NCBI GenBank assembly: GCA_022496185.1
Contig: WTXG01000079.1
Location: 62,001-126,000, forward strand
DNA from: Multifurca ochricompacta
Taxonomy: Eukaryota > Basidiomycota > Agaricomycetes > Russulales > Russulaceae
Direction: 5' to 3'
DNA length: 64,000 nt
The notes beneath the pieces are model-generated. The model was not told the DNA's origin and made no database searches. It saw nothing but the letters and a program-made list of their open reading frames with translations. Shown one piece after another: positions 53,292-61,751 of the stretch; the stretch's first letter is position 1; every line of letters begins with the position of its first letter. Made by a program: the position numbers and the translations under genes.

Positions 53292-53296
53292 CAGGG

Positions 53297-53434
53297 GGCC
53301 AGGGAGGGTATCTGTTATGCTTCACCATGATGTCACTATATACTACCCTTTCTTTTCTCTTTTTCTACTCCACATTCTCCACTTGTTTCGATGTGCATAG
53401 CAGCATCTTCAACATGTATGACATCACTGCTACA
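53297..53434 (+). repeat. Possible gypsy PPT/LTR start interrupted by TcFB copy 2
   Basis: AGGGAGGGTATCTGTTATGC followed by CCATGATGTCA resembles the Gypsy-1 junction ATGGAGGGTAATGTTAC...ACATGATGTCA (3980-4012). It may be a related 3' LTR cut by the Tc1-like element at 53437. Confidence 0.35.
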
Positions 53435-53436
53435 TA

Positions 53437-55031
53437 CAGTGGGTCAAAAAACCATCCCAATGTTTGCACCATTTCTAGTATTCACTCTATAGCACCTCAG
53501 CAATTAGGAATCTGGTTATGGTGTAGCTGTATGTCTGAACGCCCTGCTTCCTGGCTACCATGCCCAATTTGGATCAAAGAAATTGGCCATCATATAAGCA
53601 TTTTATGATCAAATCAAATCAATCAATCATTGGGACAGTTTTTTGACCCATATTTCAAATCCACTATCTGCCCAATTACTACTTTATTTCACCCCTTTTT
53701 GCCTTGCTAACTCCTTGAATCCTTTTAGTCATCATTTCTATAACCTTTTACCATCATTCTGGTGCATTTTTATTCCACTCCTCCACCACCCTCTCCCACA
53801 ACTCAGGTACCCCCTTGACTGGTTAAGAACCTTCTTCAGATCCACCCAGAGGAGTCCAATGGGGCTAATATTTCAAGGGATTGGGCTATCCATACCAGGC
53901 TTCAATATTCCTGTCTTAAAACTGCTGGCTTGCCTTCTTGGAATTGTGTTTTGGGTCATTGTCCTGCTGAAACATGGTTTCACCCTCCACCATTTCCCAA
54001 CTTTTCAAACCTTTCCACCACTCTGCCATCCAAAATATCACAGTACTGGCATGAATTCATGATCCCCTGAACCCCTGTAAGCATTCCTAGTCCATTCCAC
54101 CCCATACAAGACCAATACCATAAGTTCTTCCTCCTCCATGCTTGACTGTCAGGGTGGTGGTTCTGTCAGAGAGTGGTTACCATGAAAATTGGACAGTGGA
54201 TGACTGGAAAAGGATCTTGTGGTCAGGTGAGACTATAATGAACAGAATTGGTTCAGACAGAAGGAGCTACACTTGGAAAAATAAGGGAGAACCACCCTCT
54301 GACAGAACCACCACCATGACAGTCAAGCATGGAGGAGGAAGAACTTATGGTATTGGTCTTGTATGGGGTGGAATGGACTAGGAATGCTTACAGGGGTTCA
54401 GGGGATCATGAATTCATGCCAGTACTGTGATATTTTGGATGGCAGAGTGGTGGAAAGGTTTGAAAAGTTGGGAAATGGTGGAGGGTGAAACCATGTTTCA
54501 GCAGGACAATGACCCAAAACACAATTCCAAGAAGGCAAGCCAGCAGTTTTAAGACAGGAATATTGAAGCCTGGTATGGATAGCCCAATCCCTTGAAATAT
54601 TAGCCCCATTGGACTCCTCTGGGTGGATCTGAAGAAGGTTCTTAACCAGTCAAGGGGGTACCTGAGTTGTGGGAGAGGGTGGTGGAGGAGTGGAATAAAA
54701 ATGCACCAGAATGATGGTAAAAGGTTATAGAAATGATGACTAAAAGGATTCAAGGAGTTAGCAAGGCAAAAAGGGGTGAAATAAAGTAGTAATTGGGCAG
54801 ATAGTGGACTTGAAATGTGGGTCAAAAAACTGTCCCAATGATGGATTGATTTGATTTGGTCATAAAATGCTTATATCATGGCCAATTGATTTGATCCAAA
54901 TTGGGCATGGTAGCCAGGAAGCAGGGCGTTCAGACATACAGCTACACCATAACCAGATTCCTAATTGCTGAGGTGCTATAGAGTGAATACTAGAAATGGT
55001 GCAAACATTGGGACAGTTTTTTGACCCACTG
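53437..55031. mobile_element. TcFB copy 2: complete fold-back Tc1/mariner-like element, 1595 bp
   Basis: Termini CAGTGGGTCAAAAAAC / reverse complement, with TA at 53435-53436 and 55032-55033. The left (53437 to about 54170) and right (about 54294 to 55031) arms are inverted copies of each other over some 730 bases with few differences, leaving a loop of about 120 bases. Each arm also contains an inner copy of the terminal repeat about 200 bases from the end (near 53628-53651 and 54823-54840). Inserted once in the Gypsy-2 flank. Confidence 0.88.
54142..54560 (+). pseudogene. Tc1-like transposase remnant in TcFB copy 2
   Basis: The frame 54142-54381 (ENWTVDDWKRILWSGE, GSDRRSYTWKNKGE, VKHGGGRTYGIGLVWGGMD) followed by GMLTGVQGIMNSCQYCDIL and, after a frame change, FQQDNDPKHNSKKASQQF matches the catalytic half of Tc1 transposases. 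The first catalytic Asp of W-S-D-E reads Gly here. The N-terminal DNA-binding half is missing, replaced by an inverted duplicate of the 3' half. Cannot encode an active enzyme. Confidence 0.72.
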
Positions 55032-55033
55032 TA

Positions 55034-55248
55034 TGTCACTCCTATCTAGTGTTTGCTATGGGTAGGTGCAACCTGCTGGGTATGTGGTCAGGGTACATGT
55101 GGGTACAGGTTGGGGTCACATCTTCATACCCCTCATGTGACCCCTACCTGCAGACACCCAACCCTTACCCCCCAGAGTGGGTAAGCTGAAATTGGAAGGG
55201 CAGCAATGAGGGTGGCAATGCATGTGGCATTGCACCAGCCACAGAAAT
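55034..55248. other. Spacer with a short hairpin
   Basis: No frame recognised. A 10-bp inverted pair (GGGGTCACAT ... ATGTGACCCC) sits near 55113-55145 within GT/CA-rich sequence. Confidence 0.4.
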
Positions 55249-55378
55249 GTCAAACAATCATGCTGCTGGTTATACTGACTGTGGTTAGTAGTGGGTTAGG
55301 CTAGAAAAGACAAGTAACTTCAGAGATAGAAGGAACTCTGAAGTGTAAGAGATGAAACAGACACCCTTATATACCCAT
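55249..55378 (-). repeat. Truncated copia LTR fragment fused to Copia-4
   Basis: TGTCAAACAATC... to TATACCCATG, matching the first part of the Copia-3-type LTR. It lacks about 115 bases between the two copies of its internal CTTCAGAG...CTCT repeat. It ends at the Copia-4 RNase H sequence without a TSD. Confidence 0.8.
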
Positions 55379-58300
55379 GTAGTGGAAGCGGATATCAATA
55401 TGTTTTATCTGTCGCTCTTGTACAGGATTAGAGGCCATAAAGATGGAGCCTTGGTTATCACCGCAGAGGGGAATGGGTCCCAGATCAATGCCAATTTCGC
55501 TTAGAAGTGATTTGATCCATACAATCTGTCGCGTTGTGTCAGAAAGCGACATGTATTCTGCTTCAGTGGATGAGAGCGCTGTGGTCTTTTGCGCTCTAGA
55601 ATTCCAGCTGAATATCCCATTCGCTATTTTCACCATATATCCAGTAGTAGATCGGCGATCTATTGGGTTTGACGCCCAATCAGAATCAGCGCACGCGATC
55701 AATCCGCCATTTGATCTGCCATCGTAGATAAGCGTGTAATCGGATGTGCCGGCTAAATATTGGCAGATATACAGCACTCGATCAAGATGATCTTGAGATG
55801 GATTAGCGGCAAATTGAGATAGCCTTGTCACTGCAAAGGCAATATCTGGTCGCGTGCCCAACATAATGTAAAGTAATGAGCCGATTACTTGTTGGAACTT
55901 TGAACGAATGGAAGGATCAGCAGGTTCAGTGTTAGGCTCTGGATGATAGCCTTCTGGGAGAGGAGTGGGCGCAAATTTCGCGTTGAGCATCCCAAAGCAT
56001 TGCAGCACTTTAGTTAGGTATGGCTGTTGATCAAGTAGAATTTTGCCATCCTTCCTAGTTATGCGCATTCGCAAGAACTCCTTTGTATCTCCTAGATCCC
56101 TGCACTCCCATTTGTTCATAAAGTCAGTTTTTAATTTTCTGACTAGGACTTCGTCATTTCCCATAAATAATGCATCATCGACATATACAATGATGACGAC
56201 GATTGACCCATTATTAGCCTTATATAGAAATAGGCCTGAGTCTGAGAGTAGGCATTTACAGCCCATCACTGCCATGGATTTATCCAGCGCCTTCCACCAT
56301 GCTAAGGCAGCTTGTTTAAGACCATAAATGGTGCGTTGTAGTCGTAGCACTTTGGTTTCTTGTCCTTTAATTTTGAAACCTTCAGGTTGTTCCATGTATA
56401 GCTCTTCATCTAGTTCACCATACAGGAAAGCGCTTTTGACGTCTAATCCAGTGATGTGCCAATCCTCAAGCGCTGCAAGCGCGAGCATCAACCGGACAGT
56501 CTCAAACCTTACAACAGGCGAGAATATTTCATTAAAGTCAATGCCTTCAACCTGAGAAAAGCCTTTGGCAACAAGCCTAGCTTTTTTACGACCATCAGAT
56601 TTTTGGTCAAAGACCCATCTGTTTTTTATTGTCTTCCTCCCTTTGGGAGGGTCCACAAGCATAAAGATGTTCCGTCTGCGAAGTGCCTCAAGTTCTTCGC
56701 GACAGGCAGTCTTCCATTCCTTTTGTTGCGCGTCAGGCATGCGCAAAATATCTCTATATGTCCACTCTCGTATATTGGACATGTCTAGTGGCTGTGAATC
56801 ATGTGGAACTGCTTTGGTGAGCAGATAATTCACAAATTCTCCTCCCCCTTCCTGGGCTAGTTGAGATACGAGATCTACAAGATCCTCAACTTCATCATCA
56901 CTCCCCCTTATGGGTGTAAGCGGATCGTTGCTAGTGTGGGCCGGAGTGTCGAGACTAGGACCAGGAACCTGTCTCAAATGCGCGGATGGAATTGGGGAGC
57001 TACCCCGAGGTTCCACTGCTCGTCTCCATTGCCGCATCCGCTGAATGTCTGTAATCTGATCGACGGGGTGCCTGTTATCCCCATAGACATTTCCAGGGCG
57101 AAGTGCAACTTTCCTTTCCCGTGTAGAGCACCACAAAGGCACTGGTTGTTGTTCTGGCACAGGAGAAGGCAAGGGTACCTCTGGCTGTGAAGCGCTAGGT
57201 TCTTTGTCAAGAACCTGAGGTCCTTCTATTTGTTTGGAAGGTGGAAGGCGAGATGGTAGGAAATCATCATCGTCCACTAAAGGAATGGGCTGTGTATCCG
57301 GCCCTTCAGTATGTAGAGGCTCATTCAATTTTGTAACTCCACGCCGTCTGGTGGAATCACACTTAGGGAAGAGATTCTCATCAAAGAGGGCTGTAGCTTG
57401 CGTGTATAATTGATTATTGCTAAGCCTCATGAACAGATGGCCTTTAATGCCATCTGCCTGCCCAATGTACACCATAAGTTCTGACTTAGGTGCTAGTTTA
57501 TTGCTGCGATGTTCTTCAGGAATGTAGACATACGCACCACATCCAAAGACGCGCAAATGAGATATCTCTGGTGCCTCTCCATGTAGTTTTTCATAAGGTG
57601 TCTGCCATTTCAGGCGACGTACAGGAGTCCTATTGTAGAGATGCACTGCATGCAATACAGCAAATTCCCACCAAGAGTCTGGAAGACATGACTCAATGCG
57701 CATCGATTGCGCTTTATCCATACAAGTGTGCATGAAGCGCTCCGCACGGCCGTTTTGTTGGGGAGTATAAGGCACGCTCTGTAGGATTTTTATCCCTTCA
57801 TCTTTTAGTACATTCATAAATACATCAGACTTGTATTCGCCACCAGCATCAGACATCCATTCTTTAATGGTGGTGTTATGTTGATTTTTAATCATGGCAA
57901 GGAATTGTCGCAAAGCATTTATTGCAGCAGACTTAGTGCGCAAACAGACAATCCATGCGAATGACGTATAATCATCAATAAAGCTGATAAAATATTTGTA
58001 TTTATGATAAGATTCTACCGGGAAGATCTTCAGATCTGAATGAATGCGCTCAAATGGCTTTGAGGCACATGTTTCAGACGGGAGATAAGATTGCGAAGGC
58101 ATCTTGCCTTGTGCGCATCCCGGGCATAAGGGAGCTGTCTTCGGATAAGATAGATCTCGGGGGAATCCCTTAGTGTGATCTTTAGCATGACGTAAGACTT
58201 CCTTTGAAGGATGTCCTAGGCGCTTATGCATTCGATCGTAATCTACAGTGTAGATTGTGGAGTAAGATCGTAAATTAGCGATCTTAGAATGAAGCCAATA

Positions 58301-59599
58301 GATAGTTTGGCCAGGAATTGCCAGATGGCATTGAATAACAGGGACTTTTGATCCCTTATTGCACAAGGTTAATTGGTGTTCGTCCCCATAGACATTCAGC
58401 CCTTGCTTAAGAAATTCTCCGACACTCAGGAGTCTCCCAGTAATATCAGGAATGTAATATACTGGATATAAGCACATAGTGCGCGTTCTAGTGACTCCAT
58501 TGTATGTGACATTGTGTTCTAGTAGAACTGTACCCTTCCCTTTGATATAGATTGGCTTAGAAGCCGTTTTAACAGGCTCAGGGTTCGCCATGTCCTCATA
58601 CTCAATGAAATCGTCGAGAGAAAAGGTAAAGTGCGATGAAGCACCTGAATCTAAGAGCCATGTTATATGGCTATCATCCGTAGTCTTTCCTTTACATTTA
58701 GCACACAGGCAATTATGCTGCAACTCAAATATATTGGTATATGACCTAAAGTCATGTACTGTGCTGTTTACTCCTGCATAACAACGGCTCTCAATGGGGG
58801 GTTCCCTAGAAGCGCGAACTAAAGAAGTGTAAATGCATCTATAAGCTTTGCAGGGTAGAAGGAAAGGAGGGACGTACACATCTTGATCGTCATCCTCGTC
58901 TAGACCAGCCAGATCAGCCAACTGATCATCAAGATGATCAGAACCCCAGTCCAGAGGATTATTGGGGTCCTCCTCCTCGTCTTCTGAATCAATGTCGATA
59001 GGCGAGGGGGATCTGGTTTTCTTGCGGGGCGGCTCATCTCCATCCTCTTCAAGGTCCTCCAGTTTGGTCTTACTGGACGACGCTCTTGAGAATTGGTCAG
59101 TGATGCGGGCCTCAAGCGGTTTAATGTTACAAGAGGTCCCTGGCACACCTATATCGTTGCACAGATCCAAGGCTTGGTTAAACGCTTGATAGCGGCCAGG
59201 GATCTGCTCCTTAGGTGTGGTATGCATCACGATGCGAGGCCTTCCGTTCCTGTAATGAGATTTAAACGCAGGAGGTGAGGGAATGGATGGCGTGGTCATG
59301 AGATGAGGAGGAGGGAAGAACGCCTGATTGGCGATGTGAGAATGCTGCTGTCCCTTGGACTGCTGATTATCTCTGTACTTCTTCCTGGCACAGCGCCCGC
59401 GCTGGAATTTCTGATCCGACTGTTTCTCCGCTTGCTCCGGCTGCTTGCCACCGAAGTGTTTCTGCTGATTAAAGCGAGGGTCACTGTGACAATCTGCGGT
59501 TTGCGTGACGTTTCGTAACGGCGTGTGACGACATTGTGACCGATATGTCGCACACGCTGTGATAGCTGCCCCCTCTGAAGTCCCCATTTCTTTCATCAT
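55367..59599 (-). CDS. Copia-4 polyprotein, open for 1410 codons (5' and 3' truncated)
   Basis: Unbroken frame. Residues 1-300: basic/Gln-rich, then an acidic region with PPRKKTRSPSP (possible nuclear signal near 190-200). This is the linker after capsid; the UBN2 capsid part is missing. Protease DSGASSHF near 317; pre-integrase HKRLGHPS...CPGCAQGK (455-500). Integrase D522 (HSDLK), D584 (SDAGGEY) and E620 (GRAERF) are all present. RT is at about 985-1230, with NRWVFDQKSDGRKKARLVAKGF and YVDD at 1139-1142. RNase H has ADSDWA (1304), STEAEYMSL (1345), GDNQGS (1380) and KHIDIRFHY (1399). The last residues (MGI) come from the fused LTR piece, which removes about 50 RNase H residues. CG-rich. The displayed Met is merely the first in the open stretch. 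Confidence 0.93.
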   Translation of the reverse strand: MMKEMGTSEGAAITACATYRSQCRHTPLRNVTQTADCHSDPRFNQQKHFGGKQPEQAEKQSDQKFQRGRCARKKYRDNQQSKGQQHSHIANQAFFPPPHLMTTPSIPSPPAFKSHYRNGRPRIVMHTTPKEQIPGRYQAFNQALDLCNDIGVPGTSCNIKPLEARITDQFSRASSSKTKLEDLEEDGDEPPRKKTRSPSPIDIDSEDEEEDPNNPLDWGSDHLDDQLADLAGLDEDDDQDVYVPPFLLPCKAYRCIYTSLVRASREPPIESRCYAGVNSTVHDFRSYTNIFELQHNCLCAKCKGKTTDDSHITWLLDSGASSHFTFSLDDFIEYEDMANPEPVKTASKPIYIKGKGTVLLEHNVTYNGVTRTRTMCLYPVYYIPDITGRLLSVGEFLKQGLNVYGDEHQLTLCNKGSKVPVIQCHLAIPGQTIYWLHSKIANLRSYSTIYTVDYDRMHKRLGHPSKEVLRHAKDHTKGFPRDLSYPKTAPLCPGCAQGKMPSQSYLPSETCASKPFERIHSDLKIFPVESYHKYKYFISFIDDYTSFAWIVCLRTKSAAINALRQFLAMIKNQHNTTIKEWMSDAGGEYKSDVFMNVLKDEGIKILQSVPYTPQQNGRAERFMHTCMDKAQSMRIESCLPDSWWEFAVLHAVHLYNRTPVRRLKWQTPYEKLHGEAPEISHLRVFGCGAYVYIPEEHRSNKLAPKSELMVYIGQADGIKGHLFMRLSNNQLYTQATALFDENLFPKCDSTRRRGVTKLNEPLHTEGPDTQPIPLVDDDDFLPSRLPPSKQIEGPQVLDKEPSASQPEVPLPSPVPEQQPVPLWCSTRERKVALRPGNVYGDNRHPVDQITDIQRMRQWRRAVEPRGSSPIPSAHLRQVPGPSLDTPAHTSNDPLTPIRGSDDEVEDLVDLVSQLAQEGGGEFVNYLLTKAVPHDSQPLDMSNIREWTYRDILRMPDAQQKEWKTACREELEALRRRNIFMLVDPPKGRKTIKNRWVFDQKSDGRKKARLVAKGFSQVEGIDFNEIFSPVVRFETVRLMLALAALEDWHITGLDVKSAFLYGELDEELYMEQPEGFKIKGQETKVLRLQRTIYGLKQAALAWWKALDKSMAVMGCKCLLSDSGLFLYKANNGSIVVIIVYVDDALFMGNDEVLVRKLKTDFMNKWECRDLGDTKEFLRMRITRKDGKILLDQQPYLTKVLQCFGMLNAKFAPTPLPEGYHPEPNTEPADPSIRSKFQQVIGSLLYIMLGTRPDIAFAVTRLSQFAANPSQDHLDRVLYICQYLAGTSDYTLIYDGRSNGGLIACADSDWASNPIDRRSTTGYMVKIANGIFSWNSRAQKTTALSSTEAEYMSLSDTTRQIVWIKSLLSEIGIDLGPIPLCGDNQGSIFMASNPVQERQIKHIDIRFHYMGI

Positions 59600-59607
59600 T
59601 TATTATC
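55379..59607 (-). mobile_element. Copia-4: Ty1/copia element truncated at both ends
   Basis: A different family from Copia-2/3. Its 3' end is replaced by an LTR fragment of another copia family at 55378. Its 5' part (LTR, leader, capsid gene) stops at Gypsy-5, which probably inserted into its gag. No LTR of its own is in the window. Confidence 0.8.
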
Positions 59608-60103
59608 TGTAGAGGGTGCAACCCCTCCTTTTCACTCATGTCCTATTATATCTCACTCCAGGGCATAACCCCTGGGATCCAGGACTACTGATCTACTTAT
59701 CAGAACCCTTTATTTAGCTTATACACTTCTGATGTACCTGTTACTGATGTGCCTCTCTTTGATGTGCCTTCTCAAACATGTATTTAGACTACTAGGTTAC
59801 AGAGACAGACCCTAAGTCTGTTCTCTTGTATCTAATACAGGTGTATTCGACTTCACAGAACTCCACTTGAACTCCCTAAGTGGCAGCTTAAGGAGCCTTC
59901 TCCCCAGTAAGCTCAGCAGGGCATATTGCCGCTGCCTTCGACTTTGTTTCCTGCACGCGCCCCCTCCATATCGTCATGGGCACTTGAAACTTGACCCAAT
60001 TTAGATCTTCTTTGTTAGAAACCGAATCTTGAGCGCGCCCGCATCTTGAGGGCCTTCGGACATCGAAAACGAGACCGGACACAGCAGGCACCTGGCTGTG
60101 ACA
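59608..60103 (+). repeat. 5' LTR of Gypsy-5 (about 496 bp)
   Basis: TGTAGAGGGT...GGCTGTGACA. The right border is supported by the primer site two bases later. Sequence TAAGTCTGTTCT (59813-59824), about 33 bases after TATTTAG, is complementary to that site. The left border is the first TG after Copia-4 and may be off by some bases; TTATC (59603-59607) would be the TSD. The partner LTR is outside the window. Confidence 0.65.
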
Positions 60104-60105
60104 TT

Positions 60106-60117
60106 AGAACAGACTTA
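60106..60117 (+). other. Self-priming primer-binding site of Gypsy-5
   Basis: AGAACAGACTTA is the exact 12-base complement of TAAGTCTGTTCT at 59813-59824 in the LTR. Two bases separate it from the LTR end, as in Gypsy-3 and Gypsy-4. Confidence 0.7.
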
Positions 60118-60281
60118 TTGAATTTCAGAAAACAGATCACTCACCAAAACGCAGGGAGACGACGACGCATCCCCTGCCCCGACACTAGACACTACGGCCG
60201 CCACTCGATTCCCCTTTGTAATCCCTGCACGGCCTGAAGATAATATCCCACAACATTTGAAACATCCGCGCGTTGGCTTGA

Positions 60282-61751
60282 AGCGCGCAACAAGACGTCC
60301 CCTTCCGAGGTTACTGGGTACCGTATCGACGAACTAATCTTGCTGTAGACTGGTATCGTGGAGTCTGGTACCACATCCATCCTAACAACCTAAACCAAAT
60401 TGAAGCAATCAGAGTTGCACCAGAAGAAACAGGGCTGAACTTACCAGACGACCCCTTCCTCGCACCCATAATTCTCCCATCAGCGCCAACGACGACTTCC
60501 CTCTTGGGTCAGAACGTTACCAGTACTATAGCCCCCATGGCGACGATAACAACCAGCACAACCACCACGACTCCAGGACGCGCGCGTGGGGCTTCGTTCA
60601 CACAACCTAGCACAAGCGCAATCAGCCAAAACGCCAGCACAGGACTTACCTTGCCAGGACCAGGCGGACCCCTTGGAGGAAATCCAGGTGGAGGACCACC
60701 CGGAGGAGGACCACCCAGTGGAGGACCTGGGGGAGGAGGAGGACCTCAAGGCCCAATCGTACCCCCGGGACCAGGACCACATGCTCCAGGAGGACGCATT
60801 GAAGGAGCGCCCCCACCGTTCTTCGAAGGAGACCGATCCACGGCGAAGAGGTGGTTTTCTCAACTTGAGCTACACCTTTTCTTGAACAAACATGCTGCAA
60901 CCGTCATTGACGAGCAGAGTTGAGTTGCCTACGTACTAGCATTGATGAGAGGACCCAAGGTTGACCAATGGGTCGAAGAACAAACCGACTGGCTCGTCGA
61001 CATGGCACAAAACAGAATTAGAGTTCAACGCCCTTGGAATGTCTTCCGTCAAACCTTCTTTGCCGCATGGTCTGACATGGCGGCCGGACAAAAGGCATTA
61101 CAGGCGCTCGAGAAATTACAAATGAAAGAAGGCAATATTGATGACTATATCGCCGAGTTCCGCGATCTAGCCGTCCGAGCCGGGCTACACCTCGATGACG
61201 CCACCGTTCGACAATATTTCTATCGTGGACTACCCACCCGACTAGTATCGACAATGTTGACTCAAGATCAGCCACAGACTCTGGAGGAGGCAGCCGATTC
61301 AGCTAGGAGACATCATGCCAACTATGTTTTCATGAAAGGTCTCATTGGTAACAAGAAAGCCACAGATCCATCCCCGCGTGGTAATAAATTCACCTTCTAC
61401 AAGAAACGAGATCCAAATGCAATGGATGTGGACGCGATCAAAAAGGCAGTCACCTCCGAGGATAAAGAGCGTTACAAAAAGGAAGGCCGATGCTTCGAAT
61501 GCGGCCGTCGGGGACACTTAGTCCGAGATTGCCCGAACAGAAGCCCACGGCCAACTACGAGCACGCCGGCCCGAACTGCCACTATCACAGAAGTGACTCC
61601 GATGACTGCGACGGTACCCACCGGATCAAACGAACCCAAATCCACGATTGACGTCGTCGCGCTCGCAACTGCCTTGAAGACGATGACCGACGATCAACGT
61701 CTAGAGCTCCAAAATCAATTCAAGGACAATGAGGATTTTTATATCACTTGA
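60282..61751 (+). pseudogene. Gypsy-5 gag (one in-frame TGA)
   Basis: One frame runs from 60282 to the stop at 61749-61751 apart from TGA at 60921-60923. The N-terminus has GYWVPYRR and DWYRGVWYHIHPNN. A Gly/Pro repeat region follows (about 60655-60800: GGNPGGGPPGGGPPSGGPGG). Capsid: PPPFFEGDRSTAKRWFSQLELHL, the TGA, KVDQWVEEQTDWLV, FFAAWSDMAAGQKALQALEKLQM, GNIDDYIAEFRDLAVRAGL and YFYRGLPTRLV. Then DPNAMDVDAIKK and the CCHC knuckle CFECGRRGHLVRDCP (61490-61534). The first in-frame ATG is at 60537, inside the Thr-rich part; the natural start is probably upstream and lost or in another frame. The TGA replaces a residue between Ser and Val and fits CGA to TGA decay. Confidence 0.85.

Noticed and set aside
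53643..54062. 139-codon frames at 53643-54062 (+) and 54406-54825 (-) as a gene pair
   Set aside because: They are antisense readings of the two inverted arms of the fold-back element and match no protein pattern.
55105..55150. Hairpin as a terminator
   Set aside because: Eukaryotic context, no adjacent gene; a 10-bp stem in GT-rich DNA is not evidence of function.
60480..60900. Minus-strand frames opposite the Gly/Pro-rich part of Gypsy-5 gag
   Set aside because: Low-complexity mirror frames of GGA/CCA repeats; the plus strand is continuous with the capsid and zinc knuckle.
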